Shown here: positions 1 through 4,695 of the stretch, in pieces
Layout: the number at the start of each line of letters is the position of its first letter
Position numbering within the stretch: position 1 is the stretch's first letter
Assembly (NCBI RefSeq): GCF_009883055.1
Contig: NZ_WWVR01000078.1
Span: forward strand, 1 to 5,027
Reading direction: 5' to 3'
DNA length: 5,027 bases
Source: Blautia sp. BIOML-A1
GTDB lineage: Bacteria; Bacillota; Clostridia; Lachnospirales; Lachnospiraceae
Made by a program: the position numbers and the translations under genes
The notes under the pieces: generated by a model
What the model was told of the DNA's origin: nothing
Database searches by the model: none
What the model saw: the letters and a program-made list of their open reading frames with translations, nothing else

Positions 1-143
1 GTTATAAAGATTATATCAAAAATGTAGCAAGCAGTGAGATTTATGCGACCTGGCCGGACGATACGATACGGGCGAATATACTGGCGATCATATTCTTTAC
101 GCTGAACAGGGTTTATACAGAATGGTACCGGAATGTTCACTGA
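1..143 (+). pseudogene. SleC-like spore cortex-lytic protein, internal fragment with premature end
   Basis: The open frame enters from the left edge (first full codon at 3) and stops with TGA at 141-143, giving 46 residues. These contain YKDYIKNVASSEIY, then TWPDD, RANILA and TLNRVYTEWY. The pattern Y-x2-Y-x3-V-x2-S-E-(I)-x3-W-P-x5-A-x2-(L)A matches the core of SpoIID/LytB-type lytic transglycosylases, where the conserved Glu (here in SSEIY) is catalytic. It is also typical of SleC-like cortex-lytic enzymes of Clostridia, which cleave spore cortex peptidoglycan at germination. In the family as I remember it, TEWYRN is followed by a KGYDF-like segment and later a peptidoglycan-binding domain. 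Here only VH and a stop follow, so the 3' part appears lost. The codons are richer in G+C than those of the island to the right. It cannot be the second half of the gene at 4696, because that entry is the N-terminus in the same orientation; a tandem paralogue is more likely. A natural short protein is not excluded. Confidence 0.6.
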
Positions 144-184
144 TTCGGTATTGCAGGAAGATTAAGTAACTGCCCAAATTGGAC

Positions 185-213
185 TTGCTATATGAATGTA
201 AATACTATATAGT
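185..213 (+). promoter_or_regulatory. weak candidate sigma-A promoter upstream of the Rpn gene
   Basis: TTGCTA (185-190) and TATAGT (208-213) are separated by 17 bases and match the consensus at 4/6 and 5/6 positions. The -10 box lies inside the palindrome at 202-215, so a factor bound there could block it. In A/T-rich DNA such a pair can occur by chance, and the box at 341 is stronger. Confidence 0.2.
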
Positions 214-224
214 ATAGAATGTAA
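194..224. repeat. 14-bp perfect palindrome flanked by 8-bp direct repeats
   Basis: ATACTATATAGTAT (202-215) is a perfect palindrome. It is bordered on the left by GAATGTAA (194-201) and, one base after its end, by the same GAATGTAA (217-224). A dimeric repressor operator or the scar of a small insertion are both possible. No protein partner can be named from the sequence. Confidence 0.6.
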
Positions 225-317
225 GTAGTAATCTAAATTTTCTAATAAGCGATTTTTCAGGCAATATCTGCAACTGATTCCAAAGATAAAAATACATAAT
301 TTCAAAGAGATTAAGTA

Positions 318-346
318 TTCAATAAAACCCGTTAAAATGTTATAAT
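318..346 (+). promoter_or_regulatory. extended -10 promoter of the Rpn nuclease gene
   Basis: A perfect TATAAT (341-346) is preceded by TG at 338-339, giving the extended -10 form TGtTATAAT. The -35 region is weak: TTCAAT (318-323) with a 17-base spacer. Transcription would start near 353, leaving a very short leader before the ribosome binding site AAGGAG (358-363) and the ATG at 370. Confidence 0.55.
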
Positions 347-369
347 GTAGGTACAAAAAGGAGTATTAT

Positions 370-1200
370 ATGAATAATACGATTTTTGATGATGTATTTC
401 GTACAATGATCGAGAAGATGCCATATCTGGCGGTACCGCTGATTAAAGAGGTATTCCATACATCATACCCGGAAGATGTGAAGATCACACAGCTTCGTAA
501 TGAACATCAGCAGGAGGATGGAGAGATTATTACAGATTCTTGTCTGCTGATCGGAAAGAAAATGTATCATATTGAATGTCAGAGCACAGATGATACGACA
601 ATGGTTATTCGCATGATTGAGTATGATTTTGCGATCGGCATAGAACATGCAGAGAAACAGGGACGCAGATACAGGATAGAATTTCCAAAGTCCTGCGTAC
701 TGTTTCTGAGAAGTTCTGGAAATACGCCGGATTATCTGGAAGCAGATGTGGTTTTTCCAGATGGAAATACATACTTATATTCCATACCGACTATAAAAAT
801 GGCTGACTATACAAAAGACAGCATTTTTGAGAAAAATCTGTTAATGCTGCCGCCGTTTTATATTATGAGATACGAGAAAAAAGGACATGATTTTAATAAC
901 AATCCGGAATTATTTCAGGTACTCTTAAATGAATACGAGGAAATTCGGATAAGTCTGGAAAAAGAACTGACAGAAACAGGAAGATCGGAGTTATATACAG
1001 ATCTGACGAAATTGATTGTAAAGATTGCGGATTATATTTTTCAAAAAGAAGAGGATATCCGGAAAGGAATAGGTGAGATAATGGGTGGAAAAGTTCTGGA
1101 ACTGGAATCTGAAAGACTTAAAGCAGAAGGAAAAGCGATTGGTCAGGCTCAGGGAGAAAATCGCTTGGGAAGCTTGATTACTAGACTGATCCAAGATTAG
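370..1200 (+). CDS. Rpn family PD-(D/E)XK nuclease / transposase-like protein, C-terminus cut by amber stop
   Basis: This 276-residue protein resembles the Rpn (recombination-promoting nuclease) / PD-(D/E)XK transposase-like family common in Lachnospiraceae. Family members are metal-dependent DNA endonucleases linked to RecA-independent recombination and, in some cases, phage defence. The N-terminal MNNTIFDDVFRTM and the KITQLRNEHQ segment (residues 39-48) are typical. The nuclease core is visible as D56 (ITDSCLLIG) and E69-x-Q71 (HIECQS), the D...ExQ variant of the PD-(D/E)XK site. A charged helical tail (about 225-265) rich in E, K and R follows. The start is well supported: AAGGAG ends 6 bases before the ATG. 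The TAG stop looks premature, because the same frame runs on for 24 family-like codons to TAA at 1273-1275. The catalytic core is intact, so the shortened protein may still work. It stands alone with its own promoter, just left of the TnpB element. Confidence 0.8.
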   Translation: MNNTIFDDVFRTMIEKMPYLAVPLIKEVFHTSYPEDVKITQLRNEHQQEDGEIITDSCLLIGKKMYHIECQSTDDTTMVIRMIEYDFAIGIEHAEKQGRRYRIEFPKSCVLFLRSSGNTPDYLEADVVFPDGNTYLYSIPTIKMADYTKDSIFEKNLLMLPPFYIMRYEKKGHDFNNNPELFQVLLNEYEEIRISLEKELTETGRSELYTDLTKLIVKIADYIFQKEEDIRKGIGEIMGGKVLELESERLKAEGKAIGQAQGENRLGSLITRLIQD

Positions 1201-1275
1201 AGAACTGAAGAAATTCCAGTTGTATCAGTAGATCCTAAGCGACGTGAGCAGTTATATAAAGAATATAATCTTTAA
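1198..1275 (+). other. in-frame amber stop and orphaned C-terminal tail of the Rpn protein
   Basis: TAG at 1198-1200 is followed in the same frame by 24 sense codons, read as RTEEIPVVSVDP then KRREQLYKEYNL, and then TAA at 1273-1275. From memory, homologues often end with an IQDGRTEE-like junction and a similar charged tail, so the stop probably replaced a Gly codon. No recoding element is apparent, and a point mutation or sequencing error is the simplest reading. Confidence 0.6.
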
Positions 1276-1294
1276 CATAATATATAACAAGAAT

Positions 1295-1319
1295 TCTCCT
1301 ACCTTTGCAGGTAGTGAGA
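1295..1319. repeat. left-end hairpin of the TnpB element
   Basis: CTACCT (1299-1304) pairs perfectly with AGGTAG (1309-1314) around the loop TTGC. TCTC (1295-1298) pairs with GAGA (1316-1319) across a single bulged T at 1315. A subterminal imperfect hairpin with a bulged T is the structure that IS200/IS605 TnpA recognises on the top strand. Confidence 0.6.
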
Positions 1320-1378
1320 TGAATTGTAGATCTGAGCATAAATGCTCAAAAGAATTTTATAAATAAAAAAGGAAACAC

Positions 1379-1407
1379 TTGTTCCTGTAGATGATTTGTA
1401 TTATAAT
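1379..1407 (+). promoter_or_regulatory. candidate promoter of tnpB
   Basis: TTGTTC (1379-1384) and a perfect TATAAT (1402-1407) are separated by 17 bases. The predicted start near 1414 lies about 55 bases before the tnpB GTG. The 1320-1468 stretch holds nothing else that I can name. Confidence 0.5.
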
Positions 1408-1468
1408 GAAAAAGAACATATTGTTCAGAAATAGCAATTGAAATCATTTGTAAACAGGTAGGAATAAG

Positions 1469-2575
1469 GTGAGGAAAATAAATCGGGCAGTAAAAGTAAG
1501 AATCTATCCAAATGCAGAACAACGTGTACAAATAGAAAAAACAATTGGCTGCAGCCGATTTATCTATAACTGTATGCTTGCAGATAAAATGGAACATTAT
1601 AAAAAAGAAAAAAAGATGTTAAGGAACACACCAGCCAGTTACAAGAAAGAATATCCCTGGCTGAAAGAGGTGGATTCATTGGCGTTAGCAAATGTACAGA
1701 TGCATCTGGAAAGCGCATTCCATAAGTTTTTTCGTGAACCATCTGCAGGATTTCCGCGTTTCAAATCAAAGAAGTCGTCAAGAAAATCTTATACAACAAA
1801 CGTAGTGAATGGAAATATCTTTCTGGAAGGAAACTATTTGAAACTGCCTAAGATGACAGCTGTCAGAATGAAGCTTCACCGTCCGATATCAGAAAAATGG
1901 AAACTGAAATCTGTGACAGTCAGCAGGGAGCCATCCGGAAAATATTTTGCCAGTCTTTTATTTTGCAGTGAAAACCAAGCAGCAAAAAAAAGACCGGCAG
2001 AAAAATTCATTGGGATCGATTTTGCGATGCAGGGAATGTGTGTGTTTTCTACCGGTGAAAGAGCTGAATATCCGATGTTCTACCGGAACACAGAGAAAAA
2101 GATTGCATGGGAACAGCGGAAACTGTCCAGATGCCAGAAAGGCAGTCAGAATTATAAAAAGCAGAAGAAACGAGTTGCTCTGTGCCACGAAAAGATCCGA
2201 AATCAGAGAAAAGATTTTCAGCATAAACTCAGTGCCAGTCTTGCCGAGAGCTTCGATGCAGTATGCGTGGAAGATCTGAATCTGAAAGGAATGGCAGGAG
2301 GACTTCATCTTGGAAAAGGCGTACATGATAATGGATATGGCCTGTTTCTGTCTATGCTGGAATATAAACTGGAGGAACGAGGGAAATATCTGATAAAAGT
2401 AGATCGTTATTTTGCATCAAGTAAGATTTGCAGTGCATGTGGAAAGAAAAAAGAAAAATTGTCTTTATCTGAAAGGATCTATTACTGTGAATGCGGACAC
2501 AGAATGGATCGTGATGTAAATGCAGCAGTTAACATCATGAATGAGGGAAAAAGAATCTTTGCAGAATGTGCATGA
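1469..2575 (+). CDS. tnpB: TnpB, RNA-guided DNA endonuclease of an IS200/IS605-type element
   Basis: This 368-residue protein has the expected TnpB length and order. It begins with the typical KVRIYPNAEQ (residues 9-18) and GCSRFIYN (27-34). The RuvC parts are all present: D184 in IGIDFA (RuvC-I), E268 in CVEDLNLKGM (RuvC-II), a zinc ribbon with C321-x2-C324 and C340-x-C342, and D349 in DRDVNAAVNI (RuvC-III). RNxRxDFQHKLS (residues 244-255) is also conserved. TnpB binds omega-RNA made from the element's right end and cuts DNA next to a TAM, which favours retention of the element. The complete active site predicts a working nuclease. The start is GTG, preceded by AGGA (1460-1463) at 5 bases; no better in-frame start was found. 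The stop lies 141 bases before the intron and the scaffold RNA follows directly. There is no tnpA partner. Confidence 0.93.
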   Translation: MRKINRAVKVRIYPNAEQRVQIEKTIGCSRFIYNCMLADKMEHYKKEKKMLRNTPASYKKEYPWLKEVDSLALANVQMHLESAFHKFFREPSAGFPRFKSKKSSRKSYTTNVVNGNIFLEGNYLKLPKMTAVRMKLHRPISEKWKLKSVTVSREPSGKYFASLLFCSENQAAKKRPAEKFIGIDFAMQGMCVFSTGERAEYPMFYRNTEKKIAWEQRKLSRCQKGSQNYKKQKKRVALCHEKIRNQRKDFQHKLSASLAESFDAVCVEDLNLKGMAGGLHLGKGVHDNGYGLFLSMLEYKLEERGKYLIKVDRYFASSKICSACGKKKEKLSLSERIYYCECGHRMDRDVNAAVNIMNEGKRIFAECA

Positions 2576-2673
2576 CAGCACAATAAAAAGTCCGTAACCG
2601 GACTAATAAAAATCGCGGGGCACGCGAGGATAGCTTGTAGATACTTGGCTCAGTAGAGCCATTGAGCAAGAAG

Positions 2674-2707
2674 CCCCCACTTCAAAATCAGAGATTTAAG
2701 TGGTGGG
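2674..2707. repeat. right-end hairpin of the TnpB element
   Basis: CCC (2674-2676) and CCACTT (2677-2682) pair with AAGTGG (2698-2703) and GGG (2705-2707) around a bulged T at 2704. An inner AAAT (2685-2688) / ATTT (2694-2697) stem closes a CAGAG loop. It ends nine bases before the intron. No T-run follows, so it is not a typical intrinsic terminator, but it resembles the stem-loops behind which class C group II introns insert. Confidence 0.7.
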
Positions 2708-2710
2708 AGC

Positions 2711-2716
2711 ATGTCA
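2711..2716 (+). other. IBS1, the 5' exon site recognised by the group II intron
   Basis: ATGTCA, the six bases just before the intron's GTGCG, is the exact reverse complement of TGACAT at 2898-2903 in the EBS1 loop. The match fixes the 5' splice site and shows that the target lies at the very end of the TnpB element. Confidence 0.8.
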
Positions 2717-2886
2717 GTGCGTCCAGCTAAGGGTGAAGCATTTAATGGGTGGAAATCCCATCCGGTAAGGTATTAGCCACACCGCCGGTAACGACCTTGA
2801 GCCAGCCAGAGCAATCGGGAAGGTTAAGCGTAGGAAGATAGGTAATAGGGATAGTGATTGAGCATCGAAAGACCCTAAACCAGCAG

Positions 2887-2914
2887 GCCGATGCTGTTGA
2901 CATAGCAGAAGGCT
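2887..2914 (+). ncRNA. EBS1 stem-loop of intron domain I
   Basis: GCC (2887-2889) pairs with GGC (2911-2913), and TGCT (2892-2895) pairs with AGCA (2904-2907). This presents an 8-base loop GTTGACAT whose last six bases (2898-2903) pair perfectly with IBS1 at 2711-2716. A terminal loop carrying the exon-binding sequence is the expected domain I arrangement. Confidence 0.75.
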
Positions 2915-3204
2915 ATAGGTAAGTTTATCGTTATGGCAAGATTTCGTACTCTGCTGCGGTGTCGTAGAGCTATTCATGTTACACAATGATGCTGCATCAA
3001 CTGGAGAGAACCTGTACGTTCCATAAATAATGCGTATAGATATGGTATGGCAAACAAATAAATAAGGATGTCAGATGACGTACAGGTAGTCGGAGGCCCG
3101 AATAGTACCAGTGAAAGCATGAACAAGATAAGTGCTGGAGGGAAGTCGAGAATGAACTATTCCTCATAGTTCAGGCCTGCGGAACTATATCGAAAAGGAA
3201 ACAT

Positions 3205-3226
3205 TATCTATACTCAGAGATAGGGA
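3205..3226 (+). promoter_or_regulatory. domain IV hairpin next to the maturase ribosome binding site
   Basis: TATCT (3205-3209) pairs with AGATA (3218-3222) around an 8-base loop. The Shine-Dalgarno-like AGGGA (3222-3226), five bases before the ATG at 3232, shares its first base with this stem. In Ll.LtrB a stem at this place (DIVa) binds the maturase and represses its translation. A similar role here is inference. Confidence 0.4.
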
Positions 3227-3231
3227 CAATA

Positions 3232-4530
3232 ATGGAAACAAAATTGGAGAGAATATCACAATTATCCAGAGAAAATCCAGATATGGTCTTTACATCCATA
3301 GGACACCTGATTTCAACATCACTGCTGAAAGAATGTCATAATAAGATGGATGGAAATAAAGCAGTTGGAATTGATGGGATAACAAAGAAGGACTACGATA
3401 AGAACCTTGATAAAAATATAGAAAACCTTGTGGACAGACTGAGGAAAAAGGCATATAAGCCGAAACCAGCAAGAAGAATAGAAATTCCAAAGGATAATGG
3501 GAAAACAAGGCCTCTTAGCATCTATTGTTATGAAGACAAACTGGTGCAGGAAGCACTGAAACGAATACTGGAAGCAGTATTTGAACCATGCTTTTATGAT
3601 GAGATGATGGGTTTTCGTCCTAACAGAGGATGTCACATGGCTTTGAGAAAACTTAACTATATGATTGAAAGGGAAAAGAGTAGTTATATATTAGATGCAG
3701 ATATCAAATCGTTCTTCAATCATCTTGACCATAAATGGATAATGAAGTTCGTAGAATCAAAGATCAAAGATCCTAATATTGCCAGACTCCTGAAAAGAAT
3801 ATTAAAATCAGGAGTGATGGAAAACTTTCAATATGAGGCGACGGAAGAAGGATCAGGACAAGGCTCAGTCTGTTCACCAATAATATCATGCATATATATG
3901 CATTATGTACTGGTATGGTGGTACAAAGAGATAATTGTCCCTAAACTTAAAGGATATAGTGGTCTGGTAGTATATGCGGATGACTTTGTTGTATGCTTTC
4001 AATACAAAGAAGATGCCGTAATGTTCTATGAACTACTTAAACGTAGAATGAGACACTTTGGATTGAGCCTACAGGAAGATAAAAGCAGACTGATACAGTT
4101 TGGACGGTTTGCAAAAGAAAACTGTGAGAGAAATGGACACAAGCCAGAAACTTTCACATTCCTTGGCTTTACGCATTACTGTTCTTGTAATAAGAATGGG
4201 AAATTCAGAGTGAAGAGGAAAACCAGCAGAATAAAATTTAATAAAAAGTGCAAAGAAGTTCGTCAGAAAATTCGGTCAATGAGAGCGAATAAACTGAAAG
4301 ACATTATATCTAAGCTGAATCAGATACTTGTTGGTTATTATCATTACTACGGCATTACTGATAATGGGCGGAGTCTGTCTGCTTTTAGATACCAAGTCAT
4401 TAGAAGTCTTCATTACTGGCTTAATAAAAGAAGTCAGAAAAAGAGCTATACATGGTCAGGGTTTCTTGAAATGATTGATACAGCCTATCCTTTAGCGAGG
4501 CCGAAAATATATGTCAGTATTTACGGATAA
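3232..4530 (+). CDS. ltrA: group II intron reverse transcriptase / maturase, no endonuclease domain
   Basis: This 432-residue intron-encoded protein helps its intron splice and copies it into DNA targets. RT blocks appear in order: AVGIDGITKKDY (residues 44-55), IPKDNGKTRPLSI (85-97), GFRPNRG (127-133), LDADIKSFF with catalytic D157, GSGQGSVCSP (207-216), VVYADDFVV with D250 and D251 (the catalytic YADD), GLSLQEDKSRL (277-287) and FTFLGFTHY (308-316). The maturase (X) domain follows, with KLNQILVGYYHYYGITDN (361-378) and the Y-W-L-N-K-R-S-Q-K-K segment (395-404). It ends at KIYVSIYG; there is no HNH endonuclease. RT4 reads GSGQG rather than the commoner TPQG, and FFN replaces the frequent FFD, which probably reflects its subfamily. 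The frame is intact and all catalytic Asp residues are kept. The start is ATG after AGGGA at 5 bases. It lies within domain IV, as expected. Confidence 0.93.
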   Translation: METKLERISQLSRENPDMVFTSIGHLISTSLLKECHNKMDGNKAVGIDGITKKDYDKNLDKNIENLVDRLRKKAYKPKPARRIEIPKDNGKTRPLSIYCYEDKLVQEALKRILEAVFEPCFYDEMMGFRPNRGCHMALRKLNYMIEREKSSYILDADIKSFFNHLDHKWIMKFVESKIKDPNIARLLKRILKSGVMENFQYEATEEGSGQGSVCSPIISCIYMHYVLVWWYKEIIVPKLKGYSGLVVYADDFVVCFQYKEDAVMFYELLKRRMRHFGLSLQEDKSRLIQFGRFAKENCERNGHKPETFTFLGFTHYCSCNKNGKFRVKRKTSRIKFNKKCKEVRQKIRSMRANKLKDIISKLNQILVGYYHYYGITDNGRSLSAFRYQVIRSLHYWLNKRSQKKSYTWSGFLEMIDTAYPLARPKIYVSIYG

Positions 4531-4554
4531 TTGTTGAATAATGCGTTTCGTAAA

Positions 4555-4628
4555 GAGCCGGATGCGGAAAAGCCGCACGTCCGGAATTCTGTGAGGGATA
4601 CATTCGGTAACGGATGTATCTACTCGAC
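4555..4628 (+). ncRNA. group II intron domains V and VI with branch-point A and 3' splice site
   Basis: Domain V spans 4555-4589. It opens with GAGCCGGAT and has an upper GCGG/CCGC stem with an AAAAG loop. The two-base AC bulge (4577-4578) is present, and TCCGG pairs back. Two extra As (4585-4586) interrupt the usual 3' strand before TTC. After the three-base linker TGT, domain VI forms a long stem: GAG (4593-4595) with CTC (4623-4625), and 4596-4606 with 4611-4621, capped by a GTAA tetraloop. A4622 is the single unpaired base on the 3' side, the branch point. The intron ends at C4628. The bases 4531-4554 are the rest of domain IV. Confidence 0.88.
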
Positions 4629-4638
4629 CGTTTGAGTG

Positions 4639-4666
4639 TTATATTAAAGGAAAAAGGCATAAACTA
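4639..4666 (+). promoter_or_regulatory. possible sporulation (sigma-E/sigma-K-like) promoter
   Basis: CATAAACTA (4658-4666) fits the CATAnnnTA pattern of sigma-K -10 boxes and is close to the sigma-E form. An ATATT-containing TTATATT (4639-4645) resembles the sigma-E -35 box, but its 12-base spacer is somewhat short. The downstream gene is a spore protein, which fits mother-cell expression. The intron ends only ten bases upstream of this -35-like element. Confidence 0.3.
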
Positions 4667-4695
4667 TCCTGAGAGGTTTTGGGCAGGAGAAATGA

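Larger units (their letters stand above)
1276..2716 (+). mobile_element. IS200/IS605-type element carrying only tnpB (IS1341-like)
   Basis: The unit consists of a left-end hairpin (1295-1319), a promoter, an intact tnpB, the omega-RNA region and a right-end hairpin (2674-2707). No Y1 transposase gene (tnpA) is present, so movement would need TnpA from elsewhere. Such elements lack terminal inverted repeats and make no target duplication; they carry subterminal hairpins, as here. The right boundary at 2716 is placed where the group II intron starts. The left boundary is inferred: TTTAA (1271-1275) is a plausible target/TAM-like pentamer lying about 20 bases before the hairpin, the usual geometry. 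The left end could be off by some 15 bases. Confidence 0.65.
2589..2716 (+). ncRNA. omega-RNA (reRNA) scaffold of the TnpB element
   Basis: The stretch between tnpB and the element's right end folds into a series of hairpins. AGTCCG (2589-2594) pairs with CGGACT (2599-2604). TCGCG (2613-2617) pairs with CGCGA (2623-2627). GGCTC (2647-2651) pairs with GAGCC (2656-2660). CTTG (2634-2637) can pair with CAAG (2667-2670) around the last of these. The large right-end hairpin (2674-2707) follows. This is the position and compact structure of TnpB guide RNAs, which often begin inside the 3' part of tnpB, so the true 5' end may lie upstream. The guide should start just after the element's end, which here is the first base of the group II intron. 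Confidence 0.6.
2717..3231 (+). ncRNA. group II intron RNA domains I-III and the start of domain IV
   Basis: This ORF-free stretch of 515 bases is ribozyme sequence. ATGGG/CCCAT form a small hairpin near 2744-2762. The EBS1 stem-loop lies at 2887-2914. CCTGTACGT (3011-3019) and ACGTACAGG (3078-3086) form a perfect 9-bp stem enclosing 58 bases, probably a domain-closing helix. TGAACTAT (3153-3160) and ATAGTTCA (3166-3173) form a perfect 8-bp hairpin with a TCCTC loop. Exact borders between domains I, II, III and IV cannot be set without a covariance model. Confidence 0.7.
2717..4628 (+). mobile_element. group II intron with maturase ORF, full length (1912 nt)
   Basis: The 5' end is GTGCG (2717-2721), fitting the GUGYG rule. 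The 3' end is GAC at 4626-4628, fitting the AY rule. Between them are a structured domain I with an EBS1 loop, a maturase ORF in domain IV, domain V (4555-4589), a three-base linker and domain VI (4593-4625). A bulged A at 4622 stands seven bases from the 3' end, the expected branch-point distance. The total size is usual for an ORF-bearing bacterial intron. It lies in the same direction as tnpB and so would be spliced from the tnpB/omega-RNA transcript. It is a retroelement that moves by reverse splicing and target-primed reverse transcription. The lack of an endonuclease domain and the position behind a stem-loop recall class C introns, but I cannot fix the class by eye. Confidence 0.88.

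Noticed and set aside
1198..1200. TAG read as pyrrolysine or programmed read-through
   Set aside because: No insertion element or associated pyrrolysine genes are visible in this window, and a simple nonsense change explains it.
1276..1468. A tnpA (Y1 transposase) gene or remnant beside tnpB
   Set aside because: No frame in this stretch carries the HUH or catalytic Tyr motifs, and it is too short for tnpA.
1947..2326. Overlapping reading frames of about 110-122 codons on both strands inside tnpB
   Set aside because: They overlap a conserved tnpB reading frame with complete catalytic motifs and show no recognisable domains of their own.
2674..2707. Rho-independent terminator after tnpB
   Set aside because: The stem is strong but no T-run follows, and it matches the right-end hairpin expected of IS200/IS605-type elements.
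2714..2986. Minus-strand open frame of 90 codons at the intron's 5' end
   Set aside because: It lies within structured ribozyme sequence including EBS1, and no convincing start context or family similarity is visible.
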